Of a stretch of DNA of 21,839 nt, positions 6,415-12,248 are shown in pieces. The stretch comes from a virus. Position 1 is the stretch's first letter. Each line of letters begins with the position of its first letter. The position numbers and the translations under genes were made by a program. Under the pieces are notes generated by a model, which worked only from the letters and a program-made list of their open reading frames with translations, was not told the origin of the DNA and searched no databases. The stretch lies in IMG/VR virus record IMGVR_UViG_3300028780_000161, positions 1-21,839 of that record; one strand, given 5' to 3'.

Positions 6415-7161
6415 TTACTGGACAGCCGAAGCGAGAGGCTTGCCGTAGCCATCGACGCGCTTGGTCTCCTCCGTCTTTCCGCCCTTGCCCTTTTTCGGGA
6501 CCGCAACAGGCTTTTCCTTTGGCTTCGCCGGCTTCAAGTCGAACTCTGGATCGAGCCCAGGGTCCGCGGCGGCCGCCCGGTCCTTTTCGAACTCATCATG
6601 AGGCGGTATTGTTGTCGCTCCGTTTGGTTTCGCCGGCTTCGACGTCTCTGGACCTGGGTCAGTCGCTTGCACGTTCGGGTTTTCGTCGAGCAGGCTTGGC
6701 TGACCGGCCTCGTACAGGATGAAGATCGAGGTATTGAAATTGTCGTCCGCGAACTTGAGGTAGCGTCCCGTGCGTGGTAGATAGGCCGTGAAGGTTAGAG
6801 AAATTGGCGGATGTTCCTCTTCGGAGTCGCGCTCGATCTTGAATGAGCACATCCGCACGGCGCCGAATGTAATCAGCTCCTTCTCGTCCTTCTTCTCGCC
6901 TGGAGGCAGCCCGAAGACGTGCAACAGCATCGGATCGAGTTCCTTGGTGCTGCTGATGGATTTCACCGCATATTCAGGTTTGGCGATGTCTGCGAAAGGC
7001 TCGCCAACCCAGGACGGCATGCCCACGAGTTGATCTCCAGACAGTGGTAAGCGCATCGACAGCTTGAGGCGTTTCTCCCCTGCTGCGTTACATAAAATGG
7101 TTGCGCCATCGATGATGGTCTCGCGGCGATAGCCTCTGAAGAACGTCTCTTCTGCTCTCAT
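6415..7161 (-). CDS. Hypothetical protein with Lys/Pro-rich tail, flanked by arrays
   Basis: This 248-residue protein starts at ATG 7161, eleven bases after AAAGGAC. Residues 1-160 look like a folded beta-containing domain (LKLSMRLPLSGDQLVGMPSW; CSFKIERDSEEEHPPISLTF). From about 165 onward the chain is low-complexity, rich in Pro, Lys, Glu and Ala (KPAKPKEKPVAVPKKGKGGK), presumably disordered. The layout of a folded domain plus charged tail occurs in phage single-strand-binding proteins, but here the tail is basic rather than acidic at its end and I claim no function. It lies between arrays A2 and A1, directly after the Nop-domain gene. This makes it a candidate accessory protein or simply a replication protein. 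Confidence 0.65.
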   Translation of the reverse strand: MRAEETFFRGYRRETIIDGATILCNAAGEKRLKLSMRLPLSGDQLVGMPSWVGEPFADIAKPEYAVKSISSTKELDPMLLHVFGLPPGEKKDEKELITFGAVRMCSFKIERDSEEEHPPISLTFTAYLPRTGRYLKFADDNFNTSIFILYEAGQPSLLDENPNVQATDPGPETSKPAKPNGATTIPPHDEFEKDRAAAADPGLDPEFDLKPAKPKEKPVAVPKKGKGGKTEETKRVDGYGKPLASAVQ

Positions 7162-7210
7162 TTACCCGGTGTCCTTTCGTTCGGTTAGACGTGCGTGTGT
7201 TCGTTATCGA

Positions 7211-7385
7211 AGTAGCTCGCGGTCAATGGCGCTCTCGTTTCATGGTGCTCCCGTTTCTTCTGGCTAACGCTCAAGTCCTGTGGCGCTCCCTATCGAGTTG
7301 GCTTTTGCGCTCTTTGTTTTTGGTGCTCTCTTCGTTGATGGCTGCGCTCGTGAGCTCTGGTGCGTTCGTTTACGTTGGCTGTTTA
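7211..7385 (-). repeat. TIGR-like array A2 (about 4 units), 3' of the Tas gene
   Basis: Plus-strand edge elements GGTGCTC/GGCGCTC/GGTGCGT start at 7244, 7282, 7322 and 7359. Loop elements with variable internal length start at 7262 (GGCTAACGCTC), 7300 (GGCTTTTGCGCTC), 7340 (GGCTGCGCTC) and 7377 (truncated). Degenerate elements precede 7244. The four complete 11-base blocks after the edges all have C at position two and T at the end, matching the conserved flanks in the other arrays. The TAA of the Nop-domain gene (7383-7385) falls inside the last loop element, so array and CDS abut without a spacer. Confidence 0.82.
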
Positions 7386-8321
7386 CCCTTCGAGCAACGT
7401 GGTTTCAGGCATGTCAGGCCGCCGCTCTGCCGTTTTGGTGCGCTCCGTGATGGTGGCTAGTAATTCACGCTCGTAAAGTGCAAGCGCAGCCGGCATGCCG
7501 TCGATCAGCTCGCAGTTCGGCGGCGCGAGGAAGTGAACGTGGTTAAGAAGGTGCGTGAACGGGTATGGGAACGGGGGCATCATCTGAAAGCGGTCGAAGT
7601 ATGCGGCCGCCTGATAGTGAGCAAGGAACAGCTTCACGGCGTAGCGGCGAGCCCGTGCGTGGATCTGCGCTGGCGGTAGCTTTCCCTCTTTGTAATGCTT
7701 GTAGGCATCGGTGGTCTTCTTTACTCTCTCAAGCCCAACCTTTGCCTGCTCAGCAAACATCAGCGCGTCGTTACGCTGCTGCTCAATACCCTTGCGGGCG
7801 ACGTAGACCTTTCCGTACACATCGTTCTCATTGCTCTGCACCTTGACGAAGCTCTCGCCCAGCTTGAACGCCGTGAGCGTTTTCAGCGAAGCGTTGTAAG
7901 GACGCTTCTCACCCTTCAGCCACTTCTTTGTCGGGTCGAGGCCTGCGAAGCTCCAAATGTGGCCAACGGTCGGGCACTTCTCAATGTCGATGTGAGCCAG
8001 AAGCCCGGCGCTGATGACGGGCCCAATTCCGCAGATGCTCTTGGCCCACCGGCTGATCGCGTTCGCGTCGGTCCACTTGTCGAGCGCACGCTTAATTTGA
8101 TTCTCCAGGCCCTCGTTCTGGTCGGCAAGCCACTCGATCACCTGGTGTGGCTCGTTGCCAGCGTTCAGCGTTCGCACCTGGTGGTCCGCGGAGATGCGGT
8201 TTTCTTGAAGCATGTAGTAAGCATCCACAAGGTATCGAGCCTCGCGAACTGACAACGTTGTGGACGCGTTTGCAAGGTCTTTTGTAAGACGCTGCAGAGG
8301 CTCTAAAACAAGTTCGGTCAT
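7383..8321 (-). CDS. tasA: Nop-domain Tas protein, nuclease-less (TasA-like)
   Basis: This 312-residue protein has helical/coiled-coil segments (about 25-95) leading into SICGIGPVISAGLLAHI (95-111) and KCPTVGHIWSFAGLDP (115-130), then VYGKVYVARK (168-177) and HARARRYAVKLFLAHY (221-236). That order matches the Nop domain of Nop5/Nop56/58 and the C-terminal domain of IS110-family transposases. Both bind guide RNA, and both folds are shared by Tas proteins of TIGR-Tas systems. There is no RuvC (DEDD) domain and no HNH, so it corresponds to the nuclease-less TasA class. Arrays lie on both sides (8341-8403 and 7211-7385) with the large one 0.4 kb upstream. Expected role: bind array-derived guide RNAs and direct DNA binding. 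AAGGAG eleven bases before ATG 8321 supports the start. The alternative label, an IS110-like transposase fragment, fits less well. Confidence 0.83.
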   Translation of the reverse strand: MTELVLEPLQRLTKDLANASTTLSVREARYLVDAYYMLQENRISADHQVRTLNAGNEPHQVIEWLADQNEGLENQIKRALDKWTDANAISRWAKSICGIGPVISAGLLAHIDIEKCPTVGHIWSFAGLDPTKKWLKGEKRPYNASLKTLTAFKLGESFVKVQSNENDVYGKVYVARKGIEQQRNDALMFAEQAKVGLERVKKTTDAYKHYKEGKLPPAQIHARARRYAVKLFLAHYQAAAYFDRFQMMPPFPYPFTHLLNHVHFLAPPNCELIDGMPAALALYERELLATITERTKTAERRPDMPETTLLEG

Positions 8322-8340
8322 GGTGTCATTCTCCTTGTGT

Positions 8341-8403
8341 GGTTACCGCTCATCCGTCCTGGTGCTCTAAAGTATCGTGGCTTGCTCAGGTTGCCTGGTG
8401 CTG
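8341..8403 (-). repeat. TIGR-like array A3 (about 2 units), 5' of the Tas gene
   Basis: Plus-strand elements in order are GGTTACCGCTC (8341), nine bases, GGTGCTC (8361), eleven bases, GGCTTGCTC (8379), nine bases, and GGTGCTG (8397). This is the same alternation and spacing as the main array. It occupies the gap between the 78-residue zinc-ribbon gene, whose stop lies in the element at 8379-8387, and the Shine-Dalgarno of tasA just after 8341. Confidence 0.8.
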
Positions 8404-8622
8404 ACGCTTATGCGCATTTGGAAGACGTTTTCGAGGCGCTTCTGGAATAACGTAGTTGCCTTCAGTCCTCCAATGAATACCGTCTCGTGAGGATGTTTTG
8501 GCAACACGTTCAGGCAAGCAAATCGCGCAAAATGGATTCTCTTTTTGCTCAAGCGCCGTACAGGTCATCTCTCGCCCACAATATCGGCACCGTTGAATCC
8601 TAGCCAAAATCAATTCCGCCAT
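8386..8622 (-). CDS. Small zinc-ribbon protein between arrays
   Basis: This 78-residue protein has four cysteines in two CxxC pairs, C12/C15 (CRYC) and C32/C35 (CAIC), making a compact zinc ribbon, followed by a basic tail rich in Arg, Lys and His. GGAGGAAG lies about ten bases before ATG 8622. The last six codons run into array A3, so its stop is inside a repeat. It sits between the main array and the Nop-domain gene on the same strand, which makes it a candidate accessory (for example RNA-binding) protein. Nothing in the sequence shows this directly, and similar ribbons occur elsewhere in this genome. Confidence 0.6.
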   Translation of the reverse strand: MAELILARIQRCRYCGREMTCTALEQKENPFCAICLPERVAKTSSRDGIHWRTEGNYVIPEAPRKRLPNAHKRQHQAT

Positions 8623-8696
8623 ATCGGTCTCACTTCCTCCGTGGCCTTACTGTGAGTTTCGGCAGCTTCGCTTTGGGTTGTTCTACAAAGCCTTCC

Positions 8697-9508
8697 AGTG
8701 CTCGATCAACAAATCTGCTCGCCACTTCGGGTCTTACATCGTGGCTTCTGTCTCTTCATTTGGTCCGCTCATTGATCTTGGTGCTCGCGGCAAATATGGC
8801 TCGCTCGCTGATCTTGGTACTCCCGTCATATCGGGCTCGCTCTTCCTTGATGGCGCTCTTCGTTGCCCTGGCTCGCTCGGGCATGCTGGTGCTCGCAACT
8901 GGTATGGCTCGCTCGTGAACGATGGTGCTCTCTTCTGTTCTGGCTTCGCTCAGATTACCCTTTTGCTGTCCTTCATTGTGGCTGTCGCTCGCTCGCTTTG
9001 TAACTGTCGCTGGATTTGGCTCGCTCCGGCGATTTGGTGCTCCCCGATGATATGGCTGACTGACGCTCACTCACTCTGGCACTCCCGCACGGAATGGCTT
9101 GGCTCACGTTGTATGGCGCTCTCCTGGATTGTGGCTCCGCTCTTCATAAATTGGTGCTCCCGCTGTGAATGACTAACGCTCCCTCACTGTGGTACCCACA
9201 TTACAAATGGCTGCGCTCGCATCCTCGGGCGCTCTCGTCGGTTGTGGCTCGCTCTGGAAACATGGTACTCACAACTATCTTGGCTTTCGGCTCGCATACT
9301 CGGGCGCTCTCGCTGGTTGTGGCTGCGCTCAGTGGCTCTGGTGCTCTTCGGGATCGTGGCTGCGCTCGTGTCCATGTGGTGCTCGCTTGCTTGTATGGCT
9401 GCGCGCTGGTTCTTTGGTGCCCTCACAAGAAACTGACTCGCTCGAACTCACTGGTACTCCCGTCAGATTTGGCTCGCTCTCCTTCATGGGTGCTCTCCGC
9501 CATGCTGG
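8697..9508 (-). repeat. Main TIGR-like array A4 (about 20 units of ~36 bp)
   Basis: On the plus strand, clear edge elements (GGTGCTC, sometimes GGTACTC or GGCGCTC) begin at 8780, 8816, 8852, 8888, 8924, 9036, 9078, 9115, 9153, 9191, 9228, 9264, 9303, 9340, 9378, 9416, 9453 and 9489. Degenerate copies lie near 8961 and 9000 and before 8780. The first five are exactly 36 apart. Later units reach 37-42 because the second element varies (GGCTCGCTC, GGCTGCGCTC, GACTAACGCTC and others). Between them lie variable blocks of nine and eleven bases. The nine-base blocks mostly end in T. The eleven-base blocks nearly all have C second and T last. Removing those conserved bases leaves two 8-base spacers per unit. 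Read on the minus strand: GNGAGCACCA, spacer, GAGCG(n)AGCCA, spacer. This matches the tandem dual-spacer format and 36-nt unit of TIGR arrays. The array begins at the HNH stop codon. Orientation is inferred from flanking genes. Confidence 0.88.
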
Positions 9509-10036
9509 CTAAAAAAAGTCCATTTCTCGCGTCGTCGGAACTGGCGGCGCGCGCAACTGCTTTACTGCTCCCTTCGGCTCGTCGGGAAAGTGCCTGTTCT
9601 TGATCCCCATGGCGCCGGCGCGCAGCCGCTTTGTGACGTTGGCCGCGCCCACCCGTGAGAGCTTCTCTTCGACGAACTTCATTAGCGCGATAAAGTCATG
9701 CGGCGGCATCGCATCTTTCATTTTGTTGCAGTCCGCGCAGCTAACGACGAGGTTGTCCAGATCGGCGCTGCCGCCCAGATCCAACGGGTTATAGTGATCG
9801 GGCTCGAAGCTGATGACATCTACTGGGCGCGGGCAGTAGTGGCAACGCACGGTTCCCAGGCCCACCTTCTCCATCGCCCAGGCGCGGAACTCTGCCAGGC
9901 TAAACGGGAGCTCGCGCCCAGGTCTGCGCAGCTTGCCGGCGCGCTTGCCAGTCTTCCAATACTTCGGCTTTAGGCGCGCGGCCATCGAGCGGCGCTTGGT
10001 CGCGGTTATCTCGTCGAAATCGTGTTTGGAGATCAT
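9509..10036 (-). CDS. HNH endonuclease adjacent to the main array
   Basis: This 175-residue protein contains a full HNH motif: CHYC (C65/C68), DH at 80-81, the N of LDNLVVSC at 95, and CADCN (C100/C103, N104). The cysteine pairs would hold a structural zinc and the DH/N/N residues the catalytic metal. The flanks are basic (residues 11-42), suiting DNA binding. The stop codon abuts the first element of array A4. In TIGR-Tas systems some Tas proteins (TasH) carry a fused HNH domain. Here the Nop protein lacks one, so a separate HNH acting in trans is an attractive inference. Free-standing phage HNH nucleases are also common as homing or packaging enzymes. The start overlaps the 33-residue gene. 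Confidence 0.75.
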   Translation of the reverse strand: MISKHDFDEITATKRRSMAARLKPKYWKTGKRAGKLRRPGRELPFSLAEFRAWAMEKVGLGTVRCHYCPRPVDVISFEPDHYNPLDLGGSADLDNLVVSCADCNKMKDAMPPHDFIALMKFVEEKLSRVGAANVTKRLRAGAMGIKNRHFPDEPKGAVKQLRAPPVPTTREMDFF

Positions 10037-10134
10037 ACGGCGTCGTCTGTTGGCTCAGGCTCAGTCCACTTGGCGATCTCTTCAATGCGTTTGCTGCGCT
10101 CTTGTGCCTCTGGGCTGCTTAGCTTGCGGTCCAT
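10033..10134 (-). CDS. 33-residue hypothetical protein
   Basis: A small frame, MDRKLSSPEAQERSKRIEEI continuing to PEPTDDAV, starts at ATG 10134. Its stop overlaps the ATG of the HNH gene (ATGA), the normal junction of this operon. The composition is charged and probably helical with an acidic tail. No strong Shine-Dalgarno is visible upstream, so it may instead be a leader that couples translation into the HNH gene. Confidence 0.4.
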   Translation of the reverse strand: MDRKLSSPEAQERSKRIEEIAKWTEPEPTDDAV

Positions 10135-10149
10135 CGCGTCTAAGTTGCC

Positions 10150-10181
10150 CGAAATGAGGCTCGGGATGGGGTCTCATTTCG
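10150..10181. promoter_or_regulatory. Perfect 9-bp inverted repeat between dnaB and the HNH gene
   Basis: CGAAATGAG at 10150-10158 is the exact reverse complement of CTCATTTCG at 10173-10181, with a 14-base loop. It lies 17 bases after the dnaB stop in the transcribed direction. There is no U-tract, so a rho-independent terminator is unlikely. It could be an operator, an mRNA processing or stability hairpin, or a block between the replication genes and the array/HNH/Tas segment. Confidence 0.45.
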
Positions 10182-10197
10182 CGCAGCTTCTCCCAAT

Positions 10198-11577
10198 TTA
10201 GTAAAACTCCGGATCCCGCTCCTGCTGGAGCGAATACTGCTGTGGGCCCTGCGGAACCTTCACGGCTCCGCCCGATTCAAACATCAAGCTCGTTGTGTAA
10301 TGAACGGCCAGCTTGCCGGTTTCGCCGTTGCGCTGCTTGGCGATCACCATGTGACCGTCAGGCAGAATCTTTTCGCTGTTGTCATCGATCTCGCGATGAA
10401 TCAACACGACCGTGGAGGCTTCGTACTGGATGTCTCCGGACTGGCGAAGGTCAGCGAGCGTCGGCATCATGTTGCGGCCGCGCCCTGTCTTCTCGGTCAA
10501 CGAGCTGAGCACCAGCACGGCCAGGTGGTCTTCTTTGGCCAGGTTCGCCATCTTCACGCAGCCATCTGTAACAGCGACGTTGCGACTGTCGACGGCGCCG
10601 AAGTTCATCTTCTGCAGATAGTCCACGCCGACGAACCGGGTGCCGTTCTTCCGCTTGGAGATGCGTGCCCTCGAGCAGATCTGCGGCGCCGTGAGGTTCG
10701 TGTCGTCGTCAATGATGAGCGGGAAGCGTGACACCTGCTCCTCTGCTGCCCGCAGGATGGCTAGCTCCGACGATGGGAGCAGTCGCGGAGTGCGGAGCCA
10801 TCCAAAGCGCAACGACGCCACACCGGCCCACAGACGACGCAACATCTGCTCCTTGGTCATCTCCAGCGCGAAGCAGTGTGCCGGCACCTTGTCGAGCCCG
10901 AGGCGAATCAAGGTTTGCACAAGCGCCGATGATTTCCCCTGCCCAGGGCGGCCGCCCAGGACCGCGAGTTCCCCCTCGACCCACCCGCCGATGTGGCTGT
11001 CGAGCGAGTGCAGGCCTGTGGGCAGTCCAAGAAACGGGCGCTCGTCCTCACGCTCCTGGAGTAGCTTTGCGAACTCACGCTGTGACGTTTGCGCGAGCGG
11101 TTCAATGTCCGCAGTGGTGTCCGCGCTGATATGCATCAGCCTGGTGTCCGTGTCGGTCAGCAGGGACTCTACGGTGACGCTTTGCTCCTCCGCCATCGCG
11201 ATAGCGGAATAGCAGACGGTGATCAGCGCCCTGGCCTGTGCCTTTTCCTTGACGATGCGCACGTACTCTTCAATCGACGGACGCCGCGGCAGGCATTCGG
11301 TCAGCGAGAACAGGTACGGCCTGCCGCCAACCGCGTCAACCTCCTGGTGGCTTTGCAGGGCGTCTGTGAGCGTCACGATGTCTATCGCACGGCCGTCAGC
11401 AGCAAGCTCAGCCATGCGCGCAAAAATGCGCTTGTGTGAGTCTAGATAGAAATCGTTATAGGAAATCTGGTCAGCCTGATTATAGGCGCTGACCCCGTCG
11501 AGCAGAACGGCGCCGAGGATGGACTTCTCCGCTTCGATACTTGCGGGACGGCTGCGCTCGAAGGCCTGCTCGTTCAT
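10198..11577 (-). CDS. dnaB: Replicative DNA helicase, DnaB family
   Basis: This 459-residue protein has the DnaB layout: an N-terminal helical domain (SIEAEKSILGAVLLDG, 13-28; DFYLDSHKRIFARM, 42-55), a linker, and a RecA-like C-terminal ATPase. The Walker A is GGRPGQGKS (208-216), the Walker B VGVDYLQ (316-322). The LADLRQSGDIQYEASTVVLI segment (374-393) matches the DLRESG-IE-D-A motif of the family. It would form the hexameric helicase that unwinds the phage replication fork. Length is typical. The start overlaps the stop of the 94-residue zinc protein. The replisome-organizer-like gene slightly upstream is a candidate loader. Confidence 0.95.
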   Translation of the reverse strand: MNEQAFERSRPASIEAEKSILGAVLLDGVSAYNQADQISYNDFYLDSHKRIFARMAELAADGRAIDIVTLTDALQSHQEVDAVGGRPYLFSLTECLPRRPSIEEYVRIVKEKAQARALITVCYSAIAMAEEQSVTVESLLTDTDTRLMHISADTTADIEPLAQTSQREFAKLLQEREDERPFLGLPTGLHSLDSHIGGWVEGELAVLGGRPGQGKSSALVQTLIRLGLDKVPAHCFALEMTKEQMLRRLWAGVASLRFGWLRTPRLLPSSELAILRAAEEQVSRFPLIIDDDTNLTAPQICSRARISKRKNGTRFVGVDYLQKMNFGAVDSRNVAVTDGCVKMANLAKEDHLAVLVLSSLTEKTGRGRNMMPTLADLRQSGDIQYEASTVVLIHREIDDNSEKILPDGHMVIAKQRNGETGKLAVHYTTSLMFESGGAVKVPQGPQQYSLQQERDPEFY

Positions 11578-11858
11578 CGGGAAGCCGCCAGTACAGCGAG
11601 AGCCACGGCCAGGGCTTCATTCCAGTTCGGCCCCGTGTATTTGCACCCGTGAACGCGAGCGATGGCAAAGACAGCGTTCAGCGACTCGCTTGCGTCAATC
11701 GCCATAAGCTTTGCTGTCAGACTGTCCAGCGCTATACGCAGCGCGTCCCGCTGGTCTTCGATTGCGAATGGATCTTTACCATGTGTGCCCCCGCACACGC
11801 TGCATTGATCGAAGTCACTGCGGTAGACGAATTCGTGATGTGTATCAGTGGCGTTCAT
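11574..11858 (-). CDS. Small zinc-binding protein, paralog of the next gene upstream
   Basis: This 94-residue protein begins MNAT, has a CSVCGGTHG zinc-knuckle-like segment near residues 19-27, then a helical LTAKLMAIDASESLNAVF segment and a C-terminal motif HGCKYTGPNWNEAL. The upstream gene at 11855-12248 shares the MNAT start, the TDKLKAIDACDSLAEVF segment and, after a frameshift, HGCVYTGPNW. The two therefore form a tandem duplication. Function unknown. It is coupled to dnaB by an ATGA overlap, so a role near the fork is possible but unproven. Confidence 0.6.
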   Translation of the reverse strand: MNATDTHHEFVYRSDFDQCSVCGGTHGKDPFAIEDQRDALRIALDSLTAKLMAIDASESLNAVFAIARVHGCKYTGPNWNEALAVALAVLAASR

Positions 11859-12248
11859 CGCGTCGCGGCCTCCAGATCCAGTGCCTTAAGCACGGCGTTT
11901 GCGGATGCAATATCGTCTTTCCAGTTCGGGCCGGTGTAGACGCATCCGTGAATGTTTGCGGTTTATAAAGACCTCGGCAAGTGAGTCGCATGCGTCAATC
12001 GCTTTGAGTTTGTCAGTGAGCGTCCGCAGGGCTGTCGCGACGTTGTATAGCTGCTCGGCTAGGCGGTCTCTCTTCGCAATGAGTTCGGCAGGGCCCTCGA
12101 TCTCCGCGTGTCGCCCGCATAATTCATACTCCCGCTGTGACAGATGGACATAGCGTCTGACGCCTTGACCCTTTACTTCAGCGCCGCAGTGCCTGCAGCG
12201 GTCAACCTGTGCCGGTACCGGCTGGTCGATCAACGGTGTGGCGTTCAT
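11855..12248 (-). pseudogene. Frameshifted paralog of the small zinc-binding protein
   Basis: From ATG 12248 the frame encodes MNATPLIDQPVP, a CRHCG zinc knuckle, a second Cys/His group (LCGRHAE), and the paralog-like LTDKLKAIDACDSLAEVF. After that it loses similarity and stops at 11886. Shifting by one base near AACCGCAAACATT restores IHGCVYTGPNW followed by KDDIASANAVLKALDLEAATR. That frame ends with a TGA overlapping the ATG of the next gene (11855-11858). The span is 394 bp, one more than a multiple of three. One inserted base thus explains everything. It is either a real disruption, a sequencing error, or a programmed shift. Confidence 0.7.

Noticed and set aside
7383-8321. IS110-family insertion sequence
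   Set aside because: The protein lacks the N-terminal RuvC-like DEDD domain of IS110 transposases, no element ends or target duplication are visible, and the gene sits cleanly within a phage operon.
8697-9508. CRISPR array
   Set aside because: Repeats are only about 10 bp and alternate between two types, spacers are about 8 bp, repeats are imperfect, and no cas genes are present. The Cas4-like nuclease belongs to the recombination genes.
8652-9603. Open reading frames on both strands across the main array, with 12-residue repeats on translation
   Set aside because: A 36-bp period is divisible by three, so any open frame gives a 12-residue repeat. The frame changes within the array because of 1-2 bp indels, and conservation follows DNA bases, not codons. 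I treat them as artefacts.
10709-11212. Long alternative frames within dnaB on both strands
   Set aside because: The DnaB frame has clear helicase motifs throughout. The others are shadows of its GC-rich codon usage.
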